DNA of 64,000 bases, taken from Spirochaetota bacterium. Its GTDB lineage: Bacteria > Spirochaetota > UBA4802 > UBA5368. Below the pieces are notes generated by a model that saw nothing but the letters and a program-made list of their open reading frames with translations, ran no database searches and was not told the DNA's origin. Of this stretch, positions 1 to 8,664 are shown one piece after another; positions within the stretch are counted from its first letter, which is position 1; every line of letters begins with the position of its first letter. A program made the translations under genes and the position numbers. The stretch covers positions 20,378 to 84,377 of the forward strand of contig DATIKU010000047.1 in the NCBI GenBank assembly GCA_035477215.1. Reading direction: 5' to 3'.

Positions 1-79
1 CGGCAGGCCCGGAGTGGAAAAAAAGGAAAATGACGGTGACCGGCACCGCGGCGATGGCGGCGAATGAAAAGCGCTTCAT
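1..79 (-). CDS. N-terminus of an exported or membrane protein (cut by window edge)
   Basis: On the minus strand an ATG at 79 opens a frame that runs off the left edge without a stop. The 26 visible residues start Met-Lys-Arg-Phe and continue as a hydrophobic stretch (Ala-Ala-Ile-Ala-Ala-Val, then Val-Ile-Phe-Leu-Phe), which fits a signal peptide or first membrane segment. It begins 8 bases after the stop of the RsbW-like gene, so the two probably share a transcript. No function can be read from so short a piece. Confidence 0.5.
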   Translation of the reverse strand, partial: MKRFSFAAIAAVPVTVIFLFFHSGPA

Positions 80-87
80 GGCGGGTC

Positions 88-507
88 TTATGCCAGATCG
101 ATGATGAGTTCTATACAGTTTCCGCAGTCGTTCCATCTGGGTCTGCAGAACTGACGGATGATTTTAATGCCCCTTCCTCTGATGGTCAGTGGCTCCATTT
201 CTGCGCAGGTATTCGAAGTTGTACCCAAGGCGAAGCCGGCCCCCTCGTCGCTTACACTGATATTGAGATGGCTCGGGTTTTTCGTTACGATAACCGACAC
301 CATTTTGTCGGGGTTCCATTTGTTGCCATGCTCCATGGCGTTGGTGACCGCCTCGTCGATAAGGAGATAGAGCTCGTCGCGCGAGAGCTTCGTGGACAGG
401 CCATTTTCAAGTATTTTTTCGATTACCGCGTTAACGACTCCCTTTCGTGAGTCCTTGAGCGACGGGAACGAAACATTGTATATCTCTTCCGCTTTGATGT
501 CTGGCAT
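88..507 (-). CDS. RsbW-like ATP-binding (GHKL) protein
   Basis: A 139-residue single-domain protein of the HATPase_c_2 / anti-sigma-factor kinase (RsbW, SpoIIAB) type. The N box is visible as Leu-Leu-Ile-Asp-Glu-Ala-Val-Thr-Asn-Ala-Met-Glu-His-Gly around residues 48-61, the G1 box as Ser-Asp-Glu-Gly-Ala-Gly-Phe around 86-92, and the G2 region as Arg-Gly-Arg-Gly-Ile. Such proteins phosphorylate an anti-sigma antagonist or act as serine kinase partners in stress or envelope signalling. No sigma factor or STAS antagonist gene lies in view, so the partner is unknown. The start at 507 is the only ATG giving the full domain. Confidence 0.8.
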   Translation of the reverse strand: MPDIKAEEIYNVSFPSLKDSRKGVVNAVIEKILENGLSTKLSRDELYLLIDEAVTNAMEHGNKWNPDKMVSVIVTKNPSHLNISVSDEGAGFALGTTSNTCAEMEPLTIRGRGIKIIRQFCRPRWNDCGNCIELIIDLA

Positions 508-621
508 ATCCGGTTACTTGCTTTCCCCGCTCATCGTGGGTCACCGACAAGATACTGCCCCGCTGATTTAACGGTTTGCAGGCACGGTCTTTATCTTTAT
601 CTGATCAACGGGGTTCGTAAC

Positions 622-660
622 ATTTCGAATTGAATATACTAAATTCGAAATATAATTCAA
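622..660 (-). promoter_or_regulatory. Putative promoter overlapped by an inverted repeat, upstream of the RsbW-like gene
   Basis: Reading the minus strand, TTGAAT (655-660) and TATATT (633-638) are 16 bases apart. An inverted repeat, ATTTCGAATT (622-631) and AATTCGAAAT (642-651), lies across the -10 box and spacer, as an operator would. The start codon is 126 bases downstream at 507. The remainder of 508-817 is AT-rich and shows no open frame or RNA that I recognise. Confidence 0.35.
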
Positions 661-817
661 GCGAAATTACCGAAACACCCCAAGTCATAATGACCAGTCG
701 ATTCAATATCGGAGAATCCTGGGTTAATATTCAGTAAGGGCGCCTAATTTCGTATATTTTATCTTTATAGCGCGGCCCGCATCCGGCGGTCTCGGCTTCG
801 ACCCGGAAAAAGCCATG

Positions 818-891
818 TCGGGATGGGGAGATTCGAACTCCCGGCTTCTGCGTCCCGAACGCAGCGCGCTACCTGGCTGCGCTACATCCCG
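818..891 (-). tRNA. tRNA-Pro (anticodon CGG)
   Basis: A complete cloverleaf reads on the minus strand: acceptor CGGGATG pairs with CATCCCG, D stem GCGC/GCGC, anticodon stem CTGCG/CGCAG with loop TTCGGGA, and T stem GGGAG/CTCCC with loop TTCGAAT. The anticodon is CGG, reading proline codon CCG. The discriminator base is A (818). CCA is not encoded; the next bases would be CAT, so it must be added after transcription. Length is 74 including the discriminator. Confidence 0.95.
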
Positions 892-1376
892 ATATAACCT
901 TCCCGGTATTTACTTCCGGCGTGGCATTATTTTTCAATCGTTTTTTTACATACTCGCGTAAATTTAGCCGCATGTCCGGACCGGTACCTTGCACCTCTGC
1001 CGTGGCTTTATGCAAAAAGGAGTGAGAAAATGATGAATAATCCGGATAAATGTTAAATATTAAAATAATGCATATAATATATTTACTATATTCAGCCTCC
1101 GGGAGGCCAAAAATTACTTGCCATATTTGGACCGGGCTGACTGAATACCGCAATGGCACCGGCGTCAGGTGAGGTACTGAATGGAATGCAATACCACGTT
1201 GCATATCGGTCAGAAGGGTGCATCTATTACTGATTCTTGAAAATCGATAAAAGCTTACAATCAATGAAATGGGCGCTATCGGTGAAGTACGATGGTGGAG
1301 AGTTTTGTCTTTTCGCTTAACCGCGTTTCCGCGGTTTTAATTCGCCGGCGGTTGGAAAGATCAGGAGCGGAAACTA
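892..1376. other. Intergenic region between tRNA-Pro and plsB
   Basis: Nearly 500 bases, partly AT-rich, between the divergent tRNA-Pro and plsB. The only long open frame (minus strand, 869-1264) runs into the tRNA and has no family resemblance, so I do not call it. A purine-rich ribosome-binding site (AGGAG, 1363-1367) belongs to plsB. The plsB promoter could not be placed with confidence. Confidence 0.4.
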
Positions 1377-4001
1377 ATGAAGAATGGCGGCGATTCGGGG
1401 ATCATCACCTCGAACATATATGACGGCGAGATATACAACAGGCTCAACCCGGTTGTCGAAAAGATCGCGGGAGTGCTTTTTCGCAACGTTGATTTCGACG
1501 CCGAGAGCCTAAAGACGCTCCGGGACTGCTCGTCCGAGAAGCGCCATATCGTCTATGCCTCCTTCCACAGCTCCAACATCTCGCTTCTCATCCTTTACAA
1601 TCTGCTGAAGCGGCACGGCTTCGAACCGCCGGTATTTTCACTCGAATACAATCCTTTCATGTTGCAGACGGTATCGTTCGTCTGGAAGCGCATCGTCAAG
1701 CTCTTCGACCAGGTTGTGTTGAGGCGTAAATATAAGTTTGTCCTCGACACCGATCATGTCAGGGAGCTCATCCTCGGCGGGAAGGGTATAATCCTTTCAC
1801 TCATGTCGCGGCGTTTTTTTATCAAGAGGTACATGGAGATCAAGTACGATTCGATCCTGCACCTGATCGAGGTGCAGAAGCGGATAGATACCCCCATATA
1901 CCTTCTCCCGCAGATGATCTTCTGGAACCGCAACCCCGAGCGGACCGGAGGCAAGAACGTCATATGGACTTCCCACCGCGACATTCTAACGTCGAAGGCG
2001 ACCGGGGACAAGGGGCTTATCTCGGGATGGATAGCGACCCTCAAGAGCACATCGCCAGCGTACGTTCGCATAACGAAGCCCGTCAGCCTGCGGGAAGAGA
2101 TTGAGGCGTCGAAGTCCGATGATTCGCGGCAGATCGCCATCGAGGTCCGCAACAAGCTTCTCGGCATCTATCATCACGAAAAACGGACCACCCTGGGCCC
2201 TGTGATTAAGTCCCATCAGGAAATGATGGAGAAGGTGCTCTATCACAAAAACGTGCTCGATGAGATCGCCCGGCTGGTGCGCGAGGACGGGGCCTCCGAA
2301 CGCAAGCTGCGGAAAAAGGCGTACAAGTATTACCGCGAGATAGCCGCGGACTATTCACAGGTGTATATAAGCTATTTCGCCAAATCGGTGGGCGTGATGC
2401 TCCGAAAGATATTCGACGGGATAACGTACGACCCGGAGTCCATAAAGATGCTCCGCGAGGCCGCCCAGAAGGGGCCGCTTGTTTTCACCCCGTGCCACAA
2501 GAGCCATATGGATTATCTCATCATCTCGTTCATTCTGTTCATGAACAACATGTTCCCCCCGCATATCGCGGCCGGGGTAAATTTAAGTTTCTGGCCGATG
2601 GGCGTGATTTTCAGGCATTCCGGCGCGTTTTTTCTGCGCCGCTCGTTCAAGGGATTGAAGCTCTATCCGGTCGTATTCAGGCAGTATGTCAAGACCCTCG
2701 TTTCCGAGGGTTACAGCATCGAGTTCTTCATAGAGGGCGGCCGCACCAGAACCGGCAAGCTTGCGCTGCCCAAGCTCGGTTTTCTGAACTACCTGATGGA
2801 AGCGATCGACGAGGGCTACAACACCGATCTCATGTTCGTTCCGGTGGCGATCAATTACGACCGCATTCTCGAGGAGCAGAGCTATGTCGCCGAGGTGAAG
2901 GGGCGCGAGAAGGAAACCGAATCAGTGTCGGCGATGGTGGAGAGCCGGAAGCTTTTAAAGAGGAAATACGGCAGGGTATACGTCACTTTCAATAAGCCGT
3001 TCAGCGTCAATGAGATAAGGGATAGCGGCGTCGAGAAGGAGCGCGTTCCTCTCGAGGTGGCGAATACGGTTATACGGCGCATCAACGAGGTTACCGTCGT
3101 CACACCGTTCGCGCTCACCACCACGGCGGTGCTGATTTCCTCGGTTAAGGGCTTCTCGCGGCAAATGCTCGTTGAGAGGATCCTGTGTATCCACCGATAC
3201 CTTTCGGCGGCGGAAATTCTGATGTCCGAATCGCTGCACAATCTCTCGAACCTCGACGAAATAGTTGATTATGTTCTGAGCGCCTATATGGAGGACCGGA
3301 TTGTGGAGGAGCTGCGCGTAGAGGGCAGCAGGAAGAAAGAAGTGGTGAAGGATTTTTACCTGCTGAGGGAAGACAACAGGGCCCGAATCGTTTTCTATAA
3401 AAACAGCATCATCCACTACCTTGTGCCGCTCTGCATTGCCTCGGCCGCGATTCTGACCTCGCGGAAGAAAGGCGACACGGGACATGCCGCGCTGAAGAAA
3501 GAATGCGAAACGCTCAGGCATCTTTTCTCCCACGAGTTCATCCTCCCCGTCGTTGAAGAGGACGGCCTTCCGTTCGACCGCAAAGTCTATGATCATATCC
3601 GCGCGGAAAGCATAGTCGCTGAAGAGGGCGGCGCGCTCACCATCGTTGATGACGGGGCGGAGACACTCAGGTATCACGCCAAGATCATACAGGAGTATTT
3701 TGAGTCATACCTCGTTGTGTTGCATACGGTACTGAACCAGCGCGTGCGGAAGCTTGGCAGGAAGGACCTCGTCGCCGATGTCAGGAAAAGCGGCGTACGG
3801 TTGTACCATACCGGCGAAATGCGACTCTCCGAATCGCTTTCAATGCCGAACTACGAAAGCGCCATTCGCAGTCTCGTCGACGACGGGATTCTCGTGCAGA
3901 AGGGCGCCGGTCAGAAAAATCCCGAGATAAGCATGGTCGACAAGGACCGCGCCCTCGAGCGGTATGGCACGGTGAAATCGTGTCTTGAGGTCATCGCATA
4001 A
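1377..4001 (+). CDS. plsB: Glycerol-3-phosphate 1-O-acyltransferase PlsB
   Basis: Membrane enzyme that transfers an acyl chain to position 1 of glycerol 3-phosphate, the first step of phospholipid synthesis. The HX4D catalytic motif is His374-Lys-Ser-His-Met-Asp379. The substrate-binding block Glu453-Gly-Gly-Arg-Thr-Arg-Thr-Gly is close to the GGRSRTG of enteric PlsB, and the stretch between (Pro-Pro-His-Ile-Ala-Ala-Gly, then Gly-Ala-Phe-Phe-Leu-Arg-Arg) also matches PlsB. At 874 residues it is a little longer than the E. coli enzyme (about 800) and includes the long N-terminal region, so it is PlsB rather than PlsC. An AGGAG site precedes the ATG. It stands alone on this strand and is convergent with fbp. 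Confidence 0.9.
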   Translation: MKNGGDSGIITSNIYDGEIYNRLNPVVEKIAGVLFRNVDFDAESLKTLRDCSSEKRHIVYASFHSSNISLLILYNLLKRHGFEPPVFSLEYNPFMLQTVSFVWKRIVKLFDQVVLRRKYKFVLDTDHVRELILGGKGIILSLMSRRFFIKRYMEIKYDSILHLIEVQKRIDTPIYLLPQMIFWNRNPERTGGKNVIWTSHRDILTSKATGDKGLISGWIATLKSTSPAYVRITKPVSLREEIEASKSDDSRQIAIEVRNKLLGIYHHEKRTTLGPVIKSHQEMMEKVLYHKNVLDEIARLVREDGASERKLRKKAYKYYREIAADYSQVYISYFAKSVGVMLRKIFDGITYDPESIKMLREAAQKGPLVFTPCHKSHMDYLIISFILFMNNMFPPHIAAGVNLSFWPMGVIFRHSGAFFLRRSFKGLKLYPVVFRQYVKTLVSEGYSIEFFIEGGRTRTGKLALPKLGFLNYLMEAIDEGYNTDLMFVPVAINYDRILEEQSYVAEVKGREKETESVSAMVESRKLLKRKYGRVYVTFNKPFSVNEIRDSGVEKERVPLEVANTVIRRINEVTVVTPFALTTTAVLISSVKGFSRQMLVERILCIHRYLSAAEILMSESLHNLSNLDEIVDYVLSAYMEDRIVEELRVEGSRKKEVVKDFYLLREDNRARIVFYKNSIIHYLVPLCIASAAILTSRKKGDTGHAALKKECETLRHLFSHEFILPVVEEDGLPFDRKVYDHIRAESIVAEEGGALTIVDDGAETLRYHAKIIQEYFESYLVVLHTVLNQRVRKLGRKDLVADVRKSGVRLYHTGEMRLSESLSMPNYESAIRSLVDDGILVQKGAGQKNPEISMVDKDRALERYGTVKSCLEVIA

Positions 4002-4011
4002 CGGTAATGGT

Positions 4012-5838
4012 TCAGAATTCCCCGTTGGCGGACGCGTATTCCCCGAGCTCCACCCGCAGCAAGTTTCTCTTTTCTTTCAGCTGCTTGCCTGCATAAGTGT
4101 CACTTACCCGCAGGGGCGTTTCGAAGGTGTCGATTGTCTCCACCATGAGCCTGACCGGCTCCCGCTTCACCCTTGCTTCCCTGATTTCCTGCGACGTGGG
4201 AAGGATGATCGCGTAGATTGAGTAGGGCGTGTGGATGAGCGCGTGCCCGCGGCTGAGGTACGCGTCTGCGAAGCCGCCGTCGATGTTTATGGCGCGCCCG
4301 TCGGCCGAGGCGATCTTTTCACCTTTCTTAAAATCGACGGGAGTGTGGCCGTAGACGATGCGCCGGACGTCGAACTCGCGCATGATCATGTCCATAAAAT
4401 CCGGTCTCTTGAGGTTCTCGCCCCAGTAGAGGAGCTTCTCCTTGTGGGTCGCCTTGTCGGAGAAAAAGTACCGCTCGAAAGTCTTCATCGCGTCCTTGCC
4501 GAAGAAGGGCGACTTCGGTCCGCACCAGAGGTAGAACATTATCGCAAGGTCGCGTTCATCCTGCTCCTTCCCTTGAAAATAATTCACACCGATGTTATTG
4601 ATCATATTTTGGAGATAATCGAAGAGCTCTTTTCCCCGGCGGCCCAGAAACTCCTCGAACCTGCCGTCGGCCGTACTGGGTATCAGTGCGTGTATGTTGA
4701 GGATGTAGTTGTTGATATGATACATGCTTCCCCGGTCGAAGAAGAAGCGCATGATTGACTTGAGGCGCTCGCTGTTGGTGAACTGGCGCGCGAGGTCGTC
4801 GATTACCGCCGCCTCTTCCGCGCTGAGCCGAGGAGGGTTGTCGAGGTCAAGGGTGGGGAAATGCGTGTCGGTCAGGCCGCCGGTATGTCTTTTCCTTATC
4901 ATGTCCGCCAGCCTGTCCAGCCAGAGGCGCGACTCCATGGCGAGGTCGGGATTGGCGCGGATGGTCTTTTCCTCCAGTTTGAACTGGATCATCGCGAGCG
5001 TCTTTTCAAGCTTGCGCGTGGACTCCTTTTTGGCCTTGAAGCTTCCTCCGACGTCGTCCGGATACAGGCGTTGTGCGAATTCCACCAGCTTCGACAGATC
5101 GATCCCGAGGCGCCCGATGAAATCCAGATTGTCGTAGCGTACGCTTATGCGCAACGCTTCCGCGATCATCGAACGGTTGCCGGCCGCGGCGCCCATCCAC
5201 AATATGTCGTGGTTACCCCATACCAGCTTGACATACGGGCGTATCTCGCGGCTGTTGAGAATGCGCACGATCTTGTCGGGCTCGTCGCCGCGGTCGAATA
5301 TGTCGCCCAGGACGATCAGGTTTCCCAATATCACCTGTTTCACGATCTTGCACAGCGCGGATATCACCCGGTCGGCGATAAGCCGGTTTTCGTAAACGAT
5401 ATTGGGTACGGGGAAGTTGAGTATGAGGTTTTCGAGGACCAGCTTGAGATCCCTGTTGATATTGTTTCGTATCTGGTCGAAGTCTCCAGCATTCTGGACG
5501 CGGTACTGGATTATCTTGACCAGCGATGATATGACGTCCTGACGCTCCATAGCGTAGGTCTCGGCCCGGAAATATTTTTCCTTGCGGATTATTCTTCCGA
5601 GGTACTCAATTTTTTCGTTGGAGAAGGTCTTGGGGAGCGCCTCGTAACAGATGCGCCAGACCACTCCGAATCGTCCCTTGAGGATCGACACGAAGCGGTC
5701 GCCGGCGCCGTGCGGGTCGCTGATCCACATGGTTACGTCGATGAAGGAATCGAGCCTGGTTTCTATCTCGGTGAGTTCGCGGATGATATCGTGCATCCGG
5801 GCGATGTTTTTCCCGGCCGGTACGGAGCGAGTGGGCAT
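4012..5838 (-). CDS. fbp: Fructose-1,6-bisphosphatase, class III
   Basis: Cytosolic gluconeogenic phosphatase (fructose 1,6-bisphosphate to fructose 6-phosphate) of the Firmicutes-type class III, a calcineurin-like metallophosphoesterase. Metal-binding motifs are visible: Leu-Gly-Asp-Ile-Phe-Asp-Arg-Gly near residue 175-182, Trp-Gly-Asn-His-Asp near 206-210, and Tyr-Gly-His-Thr-Pro-Val followed by Asn-Ile-Asp-Gly-Gly-Phe toward the C terminus. The 608-residue length is slightly below the usual 640-670. GGAGG lies five bases before the ATG. With the GH13 glucosidase and GlgP nearby, it suggests active glucan and sugar-phosphate metabolism. It converges on plsB with a 10-base gap. Confidence 0.92.
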   Translation of the reverse strand: MPTRSVPAGKNIARMHDIIRELTEIETRLDSFIDVTMWISDPHGAGDRFVSILKGRFGVVWRICYEALPKTFSNEKIEYLGRIIRKEKYFRAETYAMERQDVISSLVKIIQYRVQNAGDFDQIRNNINRDLKLVLENLILNFPVPNIVYENRLIADRVISALCKIVKQVILGNLIVLGDIFDRGDEPDKIVRILNSREIRPYVKLVWGNHDILWMGAAAGNRSMIAEALRISVRYDNLDFIGRLGIDLSKLVEFAQRLYPDDVGGSFKAKKESTRKLEKTLAMIQFKLEEKTIRANPDLAMESRLWLDRLADMIRKRHTGGLTDTHFPTLDLDNPPRLSAEEAAVIDDLARQFTNSERLKSIMRFFFDRGSMYHINNYILNIHALIPSTADGRFEEFLGRRGKELFDYLQNMINNIGVNYFQGKEQDERDLAIMFYLWCGPKSPFFGKDAMKTFERYFFSDKATHKEKLLYWGENLKRPDFMDMIMREFDVRRIVYGHTPVDFKKGEKIASADGRAINIDGGFADAYLSRGHALIHTPYSIYAIILPTSQEIREARVKREPVRLMVETIDTFETPLRVSDTYAGKQLKEKRNLLRVELGEYASANGEF

Positions 5839-5985
5839 TGCATCCTCCGCAAAATAATGGTAGGGTTTTCGCTAAACCCGGGAGTTTCCGCCACGTGCCC
5901 GCCGACGGCGGGAGTAAGCCCCCGGGTGCCCGGGGTGAACTAAAAGTCGGATTTGTTCGCGAATACGCGGTGCTCTGACGACGTT

Positions 5986-6474
5986 TTACATGATCTTTCC
6001 GTCGACATCGTCGATATCGATGTTCTCGAGCATCTCTTTGAGCGTATCCGCGTCATATTTATGAGCGGCCCTGTCCAGACCCATCGAAAGTCCGAAGACC
6101 TTTTTTCTGACAAACATCGGCGATTTGGTCCGAAGCGCGAGCGCGATGGCGTCGCTGGGCCTGCTGTCGATCTCGATTCGCTCTCCTTTCCTCTCGAGCA
6201 GTATCTTGGCGTAGAATATATTCTCGCGTAAATCGTCCACCACGATGGACTCCACCCGCCAGGCGAGCCGGTTTATGATGCTTGCCAGCAGGTCGTGAGT
6301 GAGCGGCCTCACCGGCTTTTTGCCTTCGATTTCAATGGCTATGAGGCTTGCCTCGAGCGGGGCGACGAGTATCGGCAGAACATCCCCCGAATCCCTGTCT
6401 TGAAGAAGGACCACGGGAGAGCCCGAGTTCTGATCGAGAAAGACGTTGATCACGTCGACCCTGCATAGCGACAT
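5986..6474 (-). CDS. DUF151 / bifunctional nuclease-family protein
   Basis: About 162 residues spanning one DUF151 (BFN) domain. The conserved core is visible: the run ending Val-Leu-Pro-Ile near residue 33-37, the Glu-Ile-Asp-Ser-Arg-Pro-Ser-Asp-Ala-Ile-Ala-Leu-Ala block typical of the family, and Pro-Met-Phe-Val. Family members have been described as nucleases; the physiological role in bacteria is poorly known. Two adjacent ATGs exist (6477 and 6474). The second lies five bases from GGAG, the better spacing, so I use 6474. It is the last gene of a minus-strand run behind the dehydrogenase and hydrolase. Confidence 0.85.
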   Translation of the reverse strand: MSLCRVDVINVFLDQNSGSPVVLLQDRDSGDVLPILVAPLEASLIAIEIEGKKPVRPLTHDLLASIINRLAWRVESIVVDDLRENIFYAKILLERKGERIEIDSRPSDAIALALRTKSPMFVRKKVFGLSMGLDRAAHKYDADTLKEMLENIDIDDVDGKIM

Positions 6475-6566
6475 CATGGCTCCTTCCTTGCCGGGACATG
6501 CCGACCCTGCAAATAAAATATGACCTGGCCGTGGAAAGAGCAAGTAATTTAAGCCGCGCGCCGGCG

Positions 6567-7430
6567 TTATATCTCGAGATAATCGCGTTTATTGATGAAA
6601 GCGACGATGAGCTCGCCGGCCTTTTCGCTGTGCGTTTCCTTGTTGCTCGCAAGCTCCCGGTACGACGCGCGCGGGAGCGCCCCGACCATTTTCCTCAGAG
6701 CCTCGTTACCGTGCAGCTTGTCGAGCGCGGCTCCCACGACGAGGACCGGCGTCGATACGGCGGGAAGTATGTGCCATATCGAATAGTTTCGGATCGCGAT
6801 CGCGTTGTATTTAAGCTTGTATGGGTCGGCCGCGTCCAGTGTGGCCTCGTATTTTTTGACCTGTTCCTGCTCGTTTTTCTTGTCCAGCCTGAAGTTGCGC
6901 AGGTACCATTTTATGATTGGCTTTAATGCAAGATAGAAAGACGGCGGAAACGCGGGTATGACACGCCCCAGAAACATCGGGAACCTGAATTCCGCATTGG
7001 GGCCCACGAGGATGGCGCAGAGAGGTTTTCGCCATTTTTCGGCAAGGTATTCGAGAATGGCCGTGCCTCCCAGCGAGCTTCCCGCCAGTATGAACGTGCG
7101 ACGGGGAGGAATGAGCCCGTCGATCGTTTCCCTGATATCGGCTGAAAGCCGGTCCATGGCGAAACCGACCTTCTTGTTTTTTGGGATGATGGATGATCGC
7201 TTCTCGCGGGTCTCGAGGTAGATGGTGCGGTATTGCGAGCTTATCACCTTCAGAACGCCCCGCCATCCCGAGATCGCCGATATCCAACCGGCCACGAAGA
7301 ATATCACCGGTCGCTTGTCGTTGTCGCGCCGCGGGATAAAGTCAATTATTTTCAGCGCCACGCCGTCGGATACGGTGAAGTGATAGTCCTTGACCGTACA
7401 GTCGTCGCCTGCATATACCGAGTAATCCAC
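6567..7430 (-). CDS. Alpha/beta hydrolase
   Basis: A 287-residue alpha/beta-hydrolase fold protein. The nucleophile elbow is Gly-Ser-Ser-Leu-Gly with Ser119 as likely nucleophile. A conserved His near the end (Glu-Thr-His-Ser-Glu) and Asp in Gly-Ala-Ala-Leu-Asp-Lys could complete the triad. The substrate cannot be told. The open frame extends upstream into the dehydrogenase gene, but GTG at 7430, with AGGG eight bases before it, starts 10 bases after that gene's stop and is preferred. Co-transcription with the upstream dehydrogenase is likely. Confidence 0.8.
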   Translation of the reverse strand: MDYSVYAGDDCTVKDYHFTVSDGVALKIIDFIPRRDNDKRPVIFFVAGWISAISGWRGVLKVISSQYRTIYLETREKRSSIIPKNKKVGFAMDRLSADIRETIDGLIPPRRTFILAGSSLGGTAILEYLAEKWRKPLCAILVGPNAEFRFPMFLGRVIPAFPPSFYLALKPIIKWYLRNFRLDKKNEQEQVKKYEATLDAADPYKLKYNAIAIRNYSIWHILPAVSTPVLVVGAALDKLHGNEALRKMVGALPRASYRELASNKETHSEKAGELIVAFINKRDYLEI

Positions 7431-7440
7431 TGTATCATCC

Positions 7441-8484
7441 CTATAGTTTTTTAACAATATCGTCGCCGACCGCGGAGGCGGAGTCCGAGCCGCCGCGGTC
7501 CGGAGTCCGTACATTTCCCTCCGCCAGATGTGTTCGCACGGCGGTGCGAACGCGTTCGGCGCAGTCCACCTCTCCCAGGAACTCGCACAGCATGGCGGCG
7601 GAGAGGACCGCCGCTATGGGGTTCGCCTTGCCGGTGCCTGCGATATCCGGCGCGGAGCCGTGCACCGGCTCGAACATGGATGGGTATTTGCGCGTCGGAT
7701 TGATGTTCGCGCTTCCCGCAAAACCCATCCCGCCGACTATGATCGCCGCTATGTCGGTGAGGATGTCTCCGAAAAGGTTTGAGCTTACTACCACGTCGAA
7801 GATGCGCGGTGATCGCACGAAGTTCATGGCTGCCGCGTCCACGAGCATGGAGATGCATGTTACGTCGGGATAATCCTTTGCGACGTCGGCGAGCACCGCG
7901 TCCCAGAACACCATGCTGTATTTCAGGGCGTTTGATTTGGTGATGCTGGTAACGTGCCTGCGCTCGCGTTTGCGCGCGGTTTCGAAGGCGTAGCGTATGA
8001 TTCGCTCGGTCCCCATTCGCGTGAAATAATTGACCTGCATCGCCGCTTCGTGCGGCGTTCCCACGTAGTGACGGCCGCCGAGGCTGGTATACTCGCCCTC
8101 GGTGTTCTCGCGGATGACGACCATGTCGATTTCGCCGGGCTTTACGTTTTTCAGCGGGCAGTCAACGCCTTCGAAGAGCACGGCGGGCCTGATGTTCACA
8201 TACTGGTCGAAGCCCTTGCGCATGGCCAGAAGCGGCTCGACGGCGATATGGTCGGGAGCCTTCGCCGCGTCTCCGAGGGCCCCGAGGAGTATTGCGTCAA
8301 AGGGCGTGAGGCGGTCGAGATAGTCTTCGGGGGCGCATCTGCCGGTCGAGGCGTAAAGGCCGCAGTTCCAGTCGAAAATCGTGAAATCGAAGGAAACCGG
8401 AAGGGCCTCGAGCACCCTGCGTGCCTCGGCGATGACCTCGGGGCCGACCCCGTCTCCGGGATACAAAGCGATTTTATATGACAT
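7441..8484 (-). CDS. Beta-decarboxylating dehydrogenase, D-malate/tartrate dehydrogenase type
   Basis: A 347-residue member of the isocitrate/isopropylmalate dehydrogenase family, which oxidises a 2-hydroxy acid with NAD and decarboxylates it. Visible motifs: Pro-Gly-Asp-Gly-Val-Gly-Pro-Glu near the N terminus, Arg-Glu-Asn-Thr-Glu-Gly-Glu-Tyr, Ser-Asn-Leu-Phe-Gly-Asp-Ile and Glu-Pro-Val-His-Gly-Ser-Ala-Pro-Asp-Ile. The blocks Phe-Asp-Gln-Tyr-Val-Asn and Pro-Asp-His-Ile resemble E. coli DmlA and tartrate dehydrogenases more than LeuB, and no other leucine gene is present. 3-isopropylmalate dehydrogenase remains possible. I use ATG 8484 (AAGGA upstream) rather than the longer frame to 8607. Confidence 0.82.
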   Translation of the reverse strand: MSYKIALYPGDGVGPEVIAEARRVLEALPVSFDFTIFDWNCGLYASTGRCAPEDYLDRLTPFDAILLGALGDAAKAPDHIAVEPLLAMRKGFDQYVNIRPAVLFEGVDCPLKNVKPGEIDMVVIRENTEGEYTSLGGRHYVGTPHEAAMQVNYFTRMGTERIIRYAFETARKRERRHVTSITKSNALKYSMVFWDAVLADVAKDYPDVTCISMLVDAAAMNFVRSPRIFDVVVSSNLFGDILTDIAAIIVGGMGFAGSANINPTRKYPSMFEPVHGSAPDIAGTGKANPIAAVLSAAMLCEFLGEVDCAERVRTAVRTHLAEGNVRTPDRGGSDSASAVGDDIVKKL

Positions 8485-8664
8485 CAAGCCGTCCTTATGG
8501 TTTGATTTTCGATTGCGGTGCGGCGCCCGGGAGCGCCGTATGCCGACACTGTATGCGGCCATTGTCGCTTCTGTAAACAAAAAAACGGCACGTGCGTCCG
8601 CAGACAAGCGGTTGACAGAACGGCCGGACTATGATCAGATGATTCCCGGCGATGGAGGTGGAAA

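Noticed and set aside
869..1264. 131-residue minus-strand frame between tRNA-Pro and plsB
   Set aside because: It runs into the tRNA gene, lies in AT-rich spacer and has no family-like sequence.
1377..4001. Fusion of two acyltransferase domains in the plsB gene
   Set aside because: The long N-terminal region is a normal part of full-length PlsB proteins.
7441..8484. leuB (3-isopropylmalate dehydrogenase) call
   Set aside because: Signature blocks are closer to D-malate/tartrate dehydrogenases and there are no leucine genes nearby; kept as an alternative only.
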